Numbered from the stretch's first letter, positions 41,599-50,340 are shown. The stretch is DNA of 64,000 nt from Nocardia shimofusensis NBRC 100134 (GCF_001613125.1 NZ_BDBT01000005.1:245313-309312); one strand, 5' to 3'. Program-made: numbers and translations. The notes: a model not told the origin generated them from the sequence alone.

Positions 41599-43116
41599 TC
41601 AGCGCACCTTCTCGAAGCGCTCGGAGATGTCGCGGTACTCCTCGCGGATGGCCGTCTTGGACAGCTTGCCGCTGGGCAGCCGGGGCAACGGCTGGTCGCG
41701 GATCACCACGTAGCGGGGCACCTTGTAGTCGGCCACCAGGCCGCGGCAATGCTCGATGATCCGAGCTTCGTCGAGGCTGTCGTCGCCCTTGACGATGACG
41801 GCGGGCGTCTCGCCGAAACGCTCGTCGCCTGCCGCGATCACCGCGACTTCCTCGACTCCGGGCAGGGTGCTGATGACCTGTTCCAGCTCGACCGGGGAGA
41901 CGTTGATGCCGCCGGTGATGATGAGGTCCTTGAGCCGGTCGACGAACTTCAACCTGCCCTCCTCGTCACGGGTGCCCAGGTCACCGCTGTGCAGCCAGCC
42001 GTCCGCCAAGGCGGTGGCGGTGGATTCGGGATCGTTCCAGTACCCGGGAGTCACGCCGGGGCCGCGCAGCAGGATCTCGCCCTCCTCGCCCGGAGCGGCC
42101 TCGGCGCCGTCGGGACGGACCACTTTGAGTTCGGTGAAGATCGAGCCGTCGCCGCAGGAATCCGGATGGTCGGCCGCCTCCTGGAGCAACGTCGCGGTCG
42201 CGACGCCGCCCGCCTCGGTCATGCCGTAGATCTGGCGCAGCGCCACGCCCTTGTTCGCCCACCGCTCCAACAGCGACACCGGGACCGCCGCGCCGCCGAC
42301 GATGGCGGTGCGCAGCGAACTCAGATCCGCCTCCTGGAACTCCGGCGCCCGTGAGATGGCCTCGAAGATGAGCGGAACACCGAAGATGGCTTGGACCTGA
42401 TGCTCGCCGAGCAGGCGTGCGGCGCGACCGGGCACCAGTTCCTTCTCGATGACGATGGTGCCGCCGAGCACCACGGTCATCAGCAGGCCCCACACCAGCC
42501 CGGGGGTGAACACCAGTGGCAGCACCAGCAGAGTCGTGGTGCCCGGACGCAGACCCTCCTCGGTCAGCGAGGCCTCGAACACGATATTGAGCAGCGTGCG
42601 ATTGGTGCAGATGACGCCCTTGGACATGCCGGTGGACCCACTGGTGAACAGCAGGGCGGTGGGCTCATCGGGTTCGAGGTCGATGCGGAAGTCCTCGCGG
42701 CCGCCGTCGCGGAGTGCGGTGAACTCAGCGAACTCGATGGCGGAGAAGTCCTCGCCGAGCGCGCGGGTCGCCTCGACCGTCTCGCCGAACTCCCCGGGGA
42801 ATACGACGACCTTCGCGCCCGCGTCGTCGAGGACCTTGCGCAGTTCGGCGGGTCGAAGCCGGGGGTTCAGCGGAACCAGAACCGCACCCGCCTTCAGCAC
42901 GCCCAGCGCGATGACCGGCCACTCCAGCGAGTTCGGACCGAGAACGCCGACCCGCTCACCTCGCCGCACGCCGCGCTCGGCCAGCGAACGCGCGATGCGG
43001 CCGGACCAGTCGTGCAGGTGCCGGTAGGTCAGCGAGGCGTCGTCCACGACGATCGCGGTCCGGTCCCCCTTCGACCGAGCCCACCAGGCCAGGGCGGATC
43101 CGATGGTCGCTGCCAT
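41599..43116 (-). CDS. Acyl-CoA synthetase (FadD-type AMP-forming ligase)
   Basis: This 505-residue ANL-superfamily enzyme activates a carboxylic acid with ATP and CoA. The P-loop is LLFTSGSTGMSKGVI near residue 165, the A5 motif is IYGMTEAGG, the A7 motif is GWLHSGDLG, and the A10 region contains the catalytic Lys in PSGKLSK. ATG at 43116 follows GAGGACGAC. The order fadD-yrbE-mce recalls mycobacterial mce1, where FadD5 is upstream. An operator-like site lies 73 bases upstream. Substrate unknown; probably the acid imported by the Mce system or made by the P450/ALDH route. Confidence 0.9.
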   Translation of the reverse strand: MAATIGSALAWWARSKGDRTAIVVDDASLTYRHLHDWSGRIARSLAERGVRRGERVGVLGPNSLEWPVIALGVLKAGAVLVPLNPRLRPAELRKVLDDAGAKVVVFPGEFGETVEATRALGEDFSAIEFAEFTALRDGGREDFRIDLEPDEPTALLFTSGSTGMSKGVICTNRTLLNIVFEASLTEEGLRPGTTTLLVLPLVFTPGLVWGLLMTVVLGGTIVIEKELVPGRAARLLGEHQVQAIFGVPLIFEAISRAPEFQEADLSSLRTAIVGGAAVPVSLLERWANKGVALRQIYGMTEAGGVATATLLQEAADHPDSCGDGSIFTELKVVRPDGAEAAPGEEGEILLRGPGVTPGYWNDPESTATALADGWLHSGDLGTRDEEGRLKFVDRLKDLIITGGINVSPVELEQVISTLPGVEEVAVIAAGDERFGETPAVIVKGDDSLDEARIIEHCRGLVADYKVPRYVVIRDQPLPRLPSGKLSKTAIREEYRDISERFEKVR

Positions 43117-43188
43117 GTCGTCCTCGACTTTCTCGTTACGTTGATCATGCACGCGCGGACATCCGACAAAAAGTGATGCCCGTCACCG

Positions 43189-43211
43189 TTAATCTAACGG
43201 CAGTAGTTTAA
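43189..43211. promoter_or_regulatory. 23-bp operator site A (upstream of fadD)
   Basis: TTAATCTA and TAGTTTAA arms form an inverted repeat 73 bases before the fadD start. It carries all eight invariant positions of the six-site family described under findings. Confidence 0.65.
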
Positions 43212-43285
43212 GTGATGCAAGAGCTGCGGGTGACTGTTTTCGTGACTGTTCGAAACGCGATCCGAGCGATGTTCGGCGCGGGCAT

Positions 43286-44278
43286 TCAGCCGCGCGGAAA
43301 CAACGGGGGGTCGATCCATTCGCCGATCTGATAGCAGGCGTGCGCGTCTTCCTGCTCGAACGACAGCAGCCGCAGCATGCGCAGTGCGCCCTCGTTGTCG
43401 GGATCCACGCGCATCTGCGCCACCTGCGCACCCTCGCCCGCCAACTCGGTCAGGGCACGCGTCAGCAGTCTCGCACCCAGCCCGCTGCCCCGTGCTCGAC
43501 TGTCCAGGATGAGCGCGAGCACTCGGGCGGTCCGCAGTTCCAGATGGATGCGCCGGCGGGGGTCGAACCACACGAAACCCACATCGGAGCCATCCGGCCC
43601 GGTCGCCAGCAGCACCCGGCCGGACCGGTCGGCGAACTCCGCGGAGAACTGCTCGAACTGCGATCGCGTCAGCCCGCCTCGGGCGAGCACGTCGGTCACC
43701 CGCTTCGCCGTCGCCGGGTCGGCCAAGTCGTGCGCCGCGACGACCACGTCGGTGGGGCCTTCCTCGTCCGGGAGCGGCACCGCCATGGGACCGGACAAAT
43801 GCCGGAGCACGGTCCAGAGCCGGGCCACCGGCCGCACGTCGAAGCGCCGGGTCAGCCGCTCGGAGGCAGGGTGACTTCCGAAAGCCCAGCCGCGCAGCGA
43901 GACGGCACCGGTCGAGCACCAGCCGCCGGGCGTCGCCACCTCGAGGCCGAGTTCCTCCACCAGCGAGGTGGCGACGCCGCGAGATCGGTACCGGGGATGG
44001 ACCACCAGCGCCGCACTGCCCTGCCCGTGTTCGTCGATGCTCAGGTGCAGGTAGGCGACCATCACCACCGGCGCGTCCTCGCGCGTGCTCAACTCCCGGC
44101 GAGCCGTGATCGGCAGGTGCCACACCGTGCGGCCCGGCTCGGATTCGGCTCGGACGGCGCGCGGATCGATGGTGGTGAATCCGGCTTCCTCGTCGTAGGC
44201 GGCCGCCGCTGTCAGCAGCGCCTCGGCCTCGGCCCGGTCCGCCTCGTCGAGACGCTTGCGCCAGACGTAGGAAATCAT
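43286..44278 (-). CDS. Tandem GNAT acetyltransferase (MshD-like)
   Basis: This 330-residue protein has two GNAT domains, like mycothiol synthase. Domain 1 shows the acetyl-CoA motif VHPRYRSRGVATSL (near residue 93) and domain 2 shows LDSRARGSGLGARLL (near residue 255), followed by MRVDPDNEGALRMLRLLSFE. The overall layout matches MshD, but conserved MshD N-terminal features are not obvious, so it is probably a paralogue with another acceptor. It lies 48 bases after the enoyl-CoA hydratase gene in the same direction and likely shares its transcript. Confidence 0.83.
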   Translation of the reverse strand: MISYVWRKRLDEADRAEAEALLTAAAAYDEEAGFTTIDPRAVRAESEPGRTVWHLPITARRELSTREDAPVVMVAYLHLSIDEHGQGSAALVVHPRYRSRGVATSLVEELGLEVATPGGWCSTGAVSLRGWAFGSHPASERLTRRFDVRPVARLWTVLRHLSGPMAVPLPDEEGPTDVVVAAHDLADPATAKRVTDVLARGGLTRSQFEQFSAEFADRSGRVLLATGPDGSDVGFVWFDPRRRIHLELRTARVLALILDSRARGSGLGARLLTRALTELAGEGAQVAQMRVDPDNEGALRMLRLLSFEQEDAHACYQIGEWIDPPLFPRG

Positions 44279-44326
44279 CCGCTCACCCCTTCACTCGTTC
44301 GACGGCCGGTTGTCCGGCGCCGCCAC

Positions 44327-45133
44327 TCAACTCCCGCTCCACCGGGGCTGCCGCTTCTCAGCGAAGGCTCGCGGGCCTTCCTGGGCGTCCGCGCTGGTCA
44401 TCACGATCTTCGCCGCCGCGCGGTTGACGGCCCATTCCTCGTCCGACCAACCGATCTGTCCCGAGGCGCTGTCGCGCAGCACTTTCTTGCTCTGCTGAAC
44501 CGCCAGCGGAGCATTGGCCGCGATCACCGCGGCCATCTCGAGCGCCACGGACAGCGCGGTGCCCGACGCGGCCACTCGGTTCACCAGACCCAGCTCGTAG
44601 GCGCGCGCGGCCGAGATGGGCTGACCGGTCAGCGCGATCTCCGCGGCGACCTTGGCGGGCACCTGACGATGCACACGCAGCAGACCTCCCGCCGCCGCGA
44701 TCAGCCCGCGCCGAACCTCGGGCAGGCCGAGCGTGGCGGCTTCGTCGATGACGGCCAGATCGGCGGACAGCACGATCTCCGTCCCACCGCCGAGTGCGAA
44801 TCCGTTGACCGCCGCGATCACCGGCTTGGGGATCCAGTGCCGCACGATCCCGGCGAAATCGCGTTCGCGGTGGTCGGGATCGTAGACGCTCCTGCCCGCC
44901 GCGATCTCCTTCAGATCCGCCCCCGCGCAGAAGGCCCGGCCGGCCCCGGTGATCACCACGACCCGCACGTCGGGATCCTCGGCGGCTCGCGCGAGGGCAT
45001 CGCCCGCCGCCGCCGACAGCGCCGCGTTCACCGAATTCATGGCGGCCGGGCGATTGAGCGTGACGACGGCGATGTGATCGCGCGCCTCGTACAACGCGGC
45101 GGGCTCGGGTGCTGCGGGTTCGGATACGGACAC
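44327..45133 (-). CDS. Enoyl-CoA hydratase/isomerase family protein
   Basis: This 268-residue crotonase-fold enzyme has the oxyanion-hole segment GRAFCAGADLKEI and both catalytic Glu positions (NGFALGGGTEIVLS and GLPEVRRGL). The predicted reaction is hydration of a 2-enoyl-CoA. GTG at 45133 follows AGGAGG by 5 bases. It lies 37 bases downstream of the Rieske-reductase gene, in one operon with it and the GNAT gene. Confidence 0.92.
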   Translation of the reverse strand: MSVSEPAAPEPAALYEARDHIAVVTLNRPAAMNSVNAALSAAAGDALARAAEDPDVRVVVITGAGRAFCAGADLKEIAAGRSVYDPDHRERDFAGIVRHWIPKPVIAAVNGFALGGGTEIVLSADLAVIDEAATLGLPEVRRGLIAAAGGLLRVHRQVPAKVAAEIALTGQPISAARAYELGLVNRVAASGTALSVALEMAAVIAANAPLAVQQSKKVLRDSASGQIGWSDEEWAVNRAAAKIVMTSADAQEGPRAFAEKRQPRWSGS

Positions 45134-45170
45134 GGCGCCTCCTGGCGGGATGAGAAGTGGTCGAAGAGAT

Positions 45171-46121
45171 TCAGAGATCGAGTACCAGTCGCGGGCCGCG
45201 ACTGCGTGAGACGCAGACGAACATGACATCGCCTGCCCGCTGCTCATCCTCGGTGAGGATCGAGTCGCGATGCTCGGGCTCGCCGCCGAGGACGGCGACC
45301 TCGCAGGTGCCGCACGTGCCCTCCCGGCAGGAGAATTCGATATCCACACCGCTGCGACACAGCGCGTCGAGCACCGATTCGGACTCCCCGACCTGGACCA
45401 CGGCGCCGGTACGGGCCAGTTCGACCTCGAACGCGCCGGACGCCGCGGTCTCGAACTCCTTGGCCGCGAACCGTTCCGTGTGCAGAGTGAGCCCGTCGCG
45501 GTCACGGCACTCGCTTTCGAGCGCCTGGAGCAGCGGCTCCGGGCCGCAGCAGTACACCGCGACCCCCGGGGCCGCCTCGTCCAGCGCGGCGCCGAGGTCG
45601 AGCAACCCGCGCTCGTCCTGCGGGCGCAAGTGCACTCGTCCCGGATAGCGCGCCGCGAGTTCGGCGGCGAAAGCCATGCTCGCGAGGTTCCGGCCGCCGT
45701 ACAGCAACTGCCACGACGCTCCCCGCTCGTGCACCCGGCGAAGCATCGGCAGCAGGGGCGTGATGCCGATGCCACCCGCGACGAACAGGTAGGACGAAGC
45801 GTCGGTGAGCGCGAAATTGTTGCGGGGCCCGCCGATCTCGACGAGATCACCGACCTCGAGCTTGTCGTGCACGTGGATCGAGCCGCCGCGGCCGTTCGGT
45901 TCGCGCAACACGGAGATCCGCAGCGACGTGCGGTCGGCGGGGTCGCCGCACAGCGAATACTGCCGAGTCATGTCCCCGAGCACCAGGTCGATATGGGCGC
46001 CGGGCTCCCACGCCGGGACCGATGCGCCGTCCGGGTCGGCCAGTGTCACTGTGACGACGCCATCGGCGGCCGACTCCTTGCCCACGACCCGCAACCGGCG
46101 GGCTGTCCGATCTTCGTCCAT
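45171..46121 (-). CDS. Rieske-oxygenase reductase (FMN/NADH/2Fe-2S, phthalate-dioxygenase-reductase type)
   Basis: This 316-residue flavo-iron-sulfur protein has an FMN-binding beta-barrel (RQYSLCGDPAD), an NADH-binding domain (VAGGIGITPLLPML) and a C-terminal 2Fe-2S domain with CREGTCGTCEVAV and a later Cys in VMFVCVSRS. It transfers electrons from NADH to a Rieske oxygenase. The partner is most likely the Rieske alpha subunit at 47970, 1.8 kb away; both units have related operators. ATG at 46121. It is the first gene of a leftward operon with the hydratase and GNAT genes. Confidence 0.92.
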   Translation of the reverse strand: MDEDRTARRLRVVGKESAADGVVTVTLADPDGASVPAWEPGAHIDLVLGDMTRQYSLCGDPADRTSLRISVLREPNGRGGSIHVHDKLEVGDLVEIGGPRNNFALTDASSYLFVAGGIGITPLLPMLRRVHERGASWQLLYGGRNLASMAFAAELAARYPGRVHLRPQDERGLLDLGAALDEAAPGVAVYCCGPEPLLQALESECRDRDGLTLHTERFAAKEFETAASGAFEVELARTGAVVQVGESESVLDALCRSGVDIEFSCREGTCGTCEVAVLGGEPEHRDSILTEDEQRAGDVMFVCVSRSRGPRLVLDL

Positions 46122-46156
46122 CGCGCTACCCGCTTCCTCGCTCCCGACTGTCGTGC

Positions 46157-46179
46157 TAAATCTTATGTCGTTAGATTAA
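46157..46179. promoter_or_regulatory. 23-bp operator site B (upstream of the Rieske reductase)
   Basis: AAATCTTA and TTAGATTAA arms lie 36 bases before the reductase start, in the divergent gap shared with the SDR gene. It fits the six-site family. Confidence 0.65.
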
Positions 46180-46230
46180 TTGCAAGCAAGTGCGACGTAG
46201 ACGCCGATTCTCTGATTCGATTCGAATCGT

Positions 46231-46253
46231 ACTATCTAACAACATTAGGCACA
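46231..46253. promoter_or_regulatory. 23-bp operator site D (upstream of the SDR)
   Basis: ATCTAA and TTAG half-sites with the family spacing lie 13 bases before the SDR start and touch its ribosome-binding site AGGAGG. Outer arms are less symmetric than in the other sites. Confidence 0.5.
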
Positions 46254-46265
46254 GGAGGGCGCTCG

Positions 46266-47051
46266 ATGAACAGCGAAGACAGGCCAGGCACGTCCGTACT
46301 CGACCTGTTCCGGCTGGACGGCCGGGTCGCGGTGGTGACCGGGGCCGGGAGCGGGCTCGGCGCCGGGATCGCGCTGGCCTTGGCCGAAGCGGGCGCGGAC
46401 GTCGTGCTCGCCGGCCGACGGCGCGACCGGCTCGAGCAGGTGGCGCGAACGATCGCCGAGCTGGGACGACGCTGCCTGGTCGCGCCCACCGACGTCACCG
46501 ATCCCGAGCAATGCGACGAACTGGCCCGACTCACCATCCGGGAACTCGATCGGCTCGACATTCTGATCAACAACGCCGGTGTCAGCCATGTCGCGCCCGC
46601 GCTGCGCGAGGATCCCGCCGACTACCGCAAGGTGCTCGATGTGAATCTCCTCGGCGCCTACTGGGCGGCTCGCGCCTGCGCCGGGGTGATGCGTCCCGGC
46701 TCGAGCATCGTCAATGTCGCCAGCATGCTCGGACTGGTCAAATCCGTTCTGCCTCAAGCTGCTTACGCCTCCAGCAAGGCGGGCCTGATCGGCCTGACCC
46801 GCGATCTGGCGAATCAGTGGTCGGGCCGCAAGGGCATTCGAGTCAACGCGATCGCGCCCGGCTTCGTCGAGACCGACATGATCGGCGAGATGTCCGAGCA
46901 GACATTGGCGGAATTCCTGCGCGGCTGCCCACTCGGACGTACCGCCACTCAGCGGGAAATCGACGCGGCGGTGGTCTTTCTGGCCGGACCCGGCGCCGGC
47001 TACATCACCGGTTCCACCCTCGCCGTCGACGGCGGCACCTCCGGGCATTGA
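46266..47051 (+). CDS. Short-chain dehydrogenase/reductase
   Basis: This 261-residue classical SDR has VTGAGSGLGAGIA for cofactor binding, NNAG, and the catalytic set Ser ... Tyr-x3-Lys in YASSKAGLIGL. The C-terminal GAGYITGSTLAVDGG is typical of FabG-like enzymes. The ATG at 46266 follows AGGAGGGC. It is divergent from the Rieske-reductase operon with operator sites between. It probably oxidises a hydroxyl intermediate of the same pathway. Confidence 0.9.
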   Translation: MNSEDRPGTSVLDLFRLDGRVAVVTGAGSGLGAGIALALAEAGADVVLAGRRRDRLEQVARTIAELGRRCLVAPTDVTDPEQCDELARLTIRELDRLDILINNAGVSHVAPALREDPADYRKVLDVNLLGAYWAARACAGVMRPGSSIVNVASMLGLVKSVLPQAAYASSKAGLIGLTRDLANQWSGRKGIRVNAIAPGFVETDMIGEMSEQTLAEFLRGCPLGRTATQREIDAAVVFLAGPGAGYITGSTLAVDGGTSGH

Positions 47052-47098
47052 GCCGCGGCGCGTCACCGGCGTCGCGGGCATGCGACCGCCCGCTACGA

Positions 47099-47121
47099 TC
47101 TACCTCACGTCGCTAGGTAAA
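47099..47121. promoter_or_regulatory. 23-bp operator site E (upstream of the TetR gene)
   Basis: TACCT and AGGTA arms around a CACGTCGCT centre lie 33 bases before the tetR start. It fits the six-site family and suggests autoregulation. Confidence 0.6.
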
Positions 47122-47153
47122 AGTCCTGCTTCGAGCCGAGTGGAAAGCCGCGT

Positions 47154-47804
47154 ATGCCCCGACCGTCGCAACCGCTGATCAGCCGCGTCTCCGTGGTGGC
47201 CGCCTCCATCGAGATCATCGACACCGAGGGCCTCGAGGCGTTCAGCTTGCCGAAGCTGGCCAAGCATCTGGGCGTGCGGGCGCCCTCGCTCTATCACCAC
47301 TTCGCGGACAAATCGGAGATCCTGGCCGCCGTCGCCAGGCAGATCGCGGGCGCCGGTCCGATCCCCCGTCGCCGCCCCGGCCCGGACTGGCCGGAGTTCT
47401 TCGTGACCCTCGCGCTGAACCTGCGCCGCTCCATCCTGCGCCACCGCAACGCCGCTCCGATCCTGCTGCAGTACCTGCCGCGCGATCTGCTGATCAGCAC
47501 CTACGAGGAGTCCGCGCAGTTCCTCGCCGACTCCGGCGTGCCCGCCCACCTGCACGTGCAGATCCTCGACGGGATGGAACGCATCACCCTGGGCGCCGCG
47601 CTCGCCGAGGCGATGCGCCCGCCGAGTACGCGCACCACGATTTTTCCCAACGTCGACCCGGAGTCACAGCCGGTGCTCAGCCGCGCCCTCGCCGAGAACA
47701 CCCTGACCTCCAAGCAGTTGTTCGAGGAGATGGTCCGCAGCTTCCTGTACGGCGTGATGCGCGGGGCCGACAACAGAGCATGCACACCCGCCATGTCCGA
47801 CTGA
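47154..47804 (+). CDS. TetR-family regulator, likely regulon master
   Basis: This 216-residue regulator has a TetR helix-turn-helix at residues ~15-60 (FSLPKLAKHLGVRAPSLYHHFADKSEILAAVA). The C-terminal ligand domain belongs to the TetR_C group with PDWPEFFVTLALNLRRSILRH. It lies among six related inverted repeats upstream of catabolic genes, one of them in its own promoter, so it is the best candidate for the regulator that reads them. The ligand is probably a CoA ester or other pathway intermediate (inferred). A strong hairpin follows its stop. Confidence 0.88.
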   Translation: MPRPSQPLISRVSVVAASIEIIDTEGLEAFSLPKLAKHLGVRAPSLYHHFADKSEILAAVARQIAGAGPIPRRRPGPDWPEFFVTLALNLRRSILRHRNAAPILLQYLPRDLLISTYEESAQFLADSGVPAHLHVQILDGMERITLGAALAEAMRPPSTRTTIFPNVDPESQPVLSRALAENTLTSKQLFEEMVRSFLYGVMRGADNRACTPAMSD

Positions 47805-47815
47805 CCCTTTCCCTC

Positions 47816-47862
47816 GAGAAGGCCCCGTCTGCCCTGGTCACCCCAGGGGACGGGGCCTTCTC
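47816..47862 (+). terminator. Strong hairpin after the TetR gene
   Basis: A perfect 14-base stem (GAGAAGGCCCCGTC with GACGGGGCCTTCTC) encloses a second stem (CCCTGG with CCAGGG). It starts 12 bases after the stop. It lacks a T-tract but is the most stable hairpin in the window. Confidence 0.8.
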
Positions 47863-47905
47863 GCGTATCAACCCGCGCCCTGCGAGCACCTTCCTCGTTT
47901 ACACA

Positions 47906-47928
47906 TAAACCTAAATGAGTTAGATTTA
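47906..47928. promoter_or_regulatory. 23-bp operator site C (upstream of the Rieske oxygenase)
   Basis: TAAACCTAA and TTAGATTTA arms (8 of 9 positions complementary) around 5 bases lie 42 bases before the Rieske oxygenase start. It fits the six-site family. Confidence 0.7.
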
Positions 47929-47969
47929 CGGCTACATCCCAACAGCTCAGCAGGTATTGGAGGAATGCC

Positions 47970-49142
47970 ATGACCGAGGTCGGGGCTCCCCGCGAGGAAC
48001 GCATCAGGCGGGCGCTGACGCATCTGCGCAACGACACCACCGACGAGTACGCGGACATCACCTGGTTCGCGCCGGAGGAGTTCACCGATCCCGCGATCGC
48101 CAAGCGAGAACGCGATCTGATCTTCGGGCGCACACCGTCGATCGTCGCGCACGGCTCGGAGATCCCCCGGGCAGGCGATTTCTTCACCTTGCAGATGCCG
48201 CGCAACAACATCATCGTGGTGCGCCAGCGCGACGGTGGCGTCAAGGCGATGGTCAACCTGTGCAGGCATCGCGGCGCGCTGGTGGAGAAGGAGGAGAAGG
48301 GTCGTTGCCGGCTGTTCTCCTGCCCGTACCACCGGTGGTCCTACGACATCGACGGCACGCTGCGCACCATCACCAGGGACAACACCTTCGGTGAACCCGA
48401 ACGCGAGACTCTCGGCCTGATCGAACTGCCGACCGAGGAACGCCACGGCTTCATCTGGGTCATCGACGATGCCGACGCCACCATCGACGTCGCCTCGTGG
48501 CTCGGGCCGGACATGGACGCCATCTTGAGCGGCTACGACCTCGGGTCGAAGGTCTGTGTCAAGGGCGAGGGCTTCGATGAGCCGGTGAACTGGAAGATCA
48601 TGCAGGATGCCTTCCTCGACGGCTACCACATCCAGTACGCGCACCCCAACACCGCGGCCAAGCACATCCACACCAATGTGATGGCTTTCGAGGACTTCGG
48701 CAGACACTGCCGATTCATCGCGCCGCGCAAGTCGATCGACCGCTGGATCGACGAGGACCCCGGCGACCGCAGCCTGGCCGCCGATGTCACCGAGACGCAC
48801 TTCCTGCTGCCGAACAGCACGCTGCTGCGTCAGCCGGATCACTTCCAGCTGCTCACCTTCCGCCCGCACCCGAGCGATCCGCAGCGGTGCCGGATGGAGA
48901 TGCGCCTGATCGTGCCCTCCATCGAGGACTCCGGGATGACCGAGGAACGCTGGAATCGGCTGTGGGGCAAGAACTGGCAGATCCTGCTCGACGTGCTGCA
49001 CGCCGAGGACTTTCCGTTGCTGCGCGATTCCCAGCGCGGCATGACCAGCGCCAGCGCGGGCCGGATGGTCCTCGGCCGCAACGAGGTCGCCAACCAAGTC
49101 TTCCGTCGGGAGACCCGGAAACTGACGGAGCACTCCGAATGA
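47970..49142 (+). CDS. Rieske non-heme iron oxygenase, alpha subunit
   Basis: This 390-residue oxygenase hydroxylates or dihydroxylates an aromatic or alicyclic substrate. The Rieske 2Fe-2S ligands are Cys98, His100, Cys118 and His121 (C-x-H-x17-C-x2-H). The mononuclear iron site is in D213-AFL-D217-GY-H220-x4-H225, with His220 and His225 as ligands and a C-terminal Asp as the likely third. Asp217 (or 213) would bridge to the neighbouring Rieske domain. No beta subunit is present, as in KshA- or VanA-like enzymes. It overlaps the acyl-CoA dehydrogenase gene (ATGA). The reductase at 45171 is the likely partner. Confidence 0.93.
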   Translation: MTEVGAPREERIRRALTHLRNDTTDEYADITWFAPEEFTDPAIAKRERDLIFGRTPSIVAHGSEIPRAGDFFTLQMPRNNIIVVRQRDGGVKAMVNLCRHRGALVEKEEKGRCRLFSCPYHRWSYDIDGTLRTITRDNTFGEPERETLGLIELPTEERHGFIWVIDDADATIDVASWLGPDMDAILSGYDLGSKVCVKGEGFDEPVNWKIMQDAFLDGYHIQYAHPNTAAKHIHTNVMAFEDFGRHCRFIAPRKSIDRWIDEDPGDRSLAADVTETHFLLPNSTLLRQPDHFQLLTFRPHPSDPQRCRMEMRLIVPSIEDSGMTEERWNRLWGKNWQILLDVLHAEDFPLLRDSQRGMTSASAGRMVLGRNEVANQVFRRETRKLTEHSE

Positions 49143-50290
49143 GAAGCGACCTGTTCGAGGCCGACCACGAGCTGTTCGCCGAGACCGTCCGCGGCTTCGT
49201 CGATCGCCACGTCGTCCCGAAGATGGAGAAGTGGGACACCGACCGGCTGATCGATCGTGAGACCTGGCTGGCCGCGGGCACGCAGGGCCTGCTCGGCCTG
49301 GCGGTGCCCGAACAGTACGGCGGTCCGGGCGAGACCGATTACCGGTTCCGGGTGGCCATCCAGTCCGAGATCGCCCGGGTCGGTGCCTCGGCATTGCAGT
49401 CCGGTTTCTCCACCAACGACGACATCGTGCTGAATTACCTGCTCCGGCATGCCGATCCGGAACAGCGTGCACGCTGGTTACCCGGATTCGTCACCGGCGA
49501 GACCATCGGCGCCATCGCCATGTCCGAGCCGGGCGCGGGCAGCGACCTGCGGGCCGTCCAGACCAGCGCCGTCCCGGACGGCGACGACTGGGTGATCAAC
49601 GGGTCCAAGACGTTCATCACCAGCGGCATGCTGGCCGATCTGGTGATCGTCTTCGCGGTCACCGATCGCGAGGCGGGCTCGCGCGGGTTCAGCCTGTTCG
49701 TGGTCGAGGACGGCACGCCGGGCTTCAGCCGGGGACGCAAGCTGGACAAGGTCGGCCTGCACGCTCAGGACACCGCGGAACTGTTCTTCGACAATGTCCG
49801 GGTGCCGAAGGCGAATCTGCTCGGCGAACTCGGTGGCGGCTTCGGCTATCTCATGCAGAGCCTGCCCTTGGAACGGCTCGGCATCGGCATCGCGGCCCAG
49901 GTGTCCGCGGAGGCGGTACTGAGCTGGACCCTGGACTACGTGCGCGAGCGTAAGGCGTTCGGCAAGCCGATCGGCGAGTTCCAGGGCCTCGGGTTCACCC
50001 TCGCGGAACTGCAGACCGGCGTGGAGGTCTCCCGCGCCTACATCGATCGCTGCGTGCGCGAGTACAACGCGGGCACCCTCACCGCCGTCGACGCCGCCAA
50101 GGCCAAACTCTGGGCAACCGAGTTGCAGGGCAAGGTGATCGACGCCGGGGTGCAGATGCACGGCGGCTACGGCTACATGATCGAGTACCCGGTGGCCAAG
50201 GCCTACATCGACGCTCGTATCCAGCGGATCTACGGCGGCACCAACGAGATCATGAAGGAGATCATCCACCGTGATCTGATGCGCGCCTGA
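49139..50290 (+). CDS. Acyl-CoA dehydrogenase, long-chain (LCAD) type
   Basis: This 383-residue flavoprotein should introduce a 2,3-double bond in an acyl-CoA. Family signatures are AIAMSEPGAGSDLRAV (near residue 125) and IYGGTNEIMKE at the end. The MCAD catalytic position before GT is Gly here (IYGGT), so the base is probably Glu245 in LPLERL, as in LCAD and isovaleryl-CoA dehydrogenases. ATG at 49139 overlaps the Rieske oxygenase stop. The product would feed the enoyl-CoA hydratase at 44327. Confidence 0.93.
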   Translation: MRSDLFEADHELFAETVRGFVDRHVVPKMEKWDTDRLIDRETWLAAGTQGLLGLAVPEQYGGPGETDYRFRVAIQSEIARVGASALQSGFSTNDDIVLNYLLRHADPEQRARWLPGFVTGETIGAIAMSEPGAGSDLRAVQTSAVPDGDDWVINGSKTFITSGMLADLVIVFAVTDREAGSRGFSLFVVEDGTPGFSRGRKLDKVGLHAQDTAELFFDNVRVPKANLLGELGGGFGYLMQSLPLERLGIGIAAQVSAEAVLSWTLDYVRERKAFGKPIGEFQGLGFTLAELQTGVEVSRAYIDRCVREYNAGTLTAVDAAKAKLWATELQGKVIDAGVQMHGGYGYMIEYPVAKAYIDARIQRIYGGTNEIMKEIIHRDLMRA

Positions 50291-50309
50291 GTGTCGTCGA
50301 ACAATGCTG

Positions 50310-50340
50310 CGGCGGTGCGGACCTCGTGTTCGCACCGCCG
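50310..50340 (+). terminator. Hairpin after the acyl-CoA dehydrogenase
   Basis: CGGCGGTGCG and CGCACCGCCG form a perfect 10-base stem around 11 bases, 20 bases after the stop, with outer ACAA/TTGT pairing. Confidence 0.65.

Noticed and set aside
31859..43116. Cholesterol importer mce4 identity
   Set aside because: The presence of an upstream fadD is more like mce1, and no cholesterol ring-cleavage genes (hsa/kstD/kshA set) are adjacent, so no numbered mce name is assigned.
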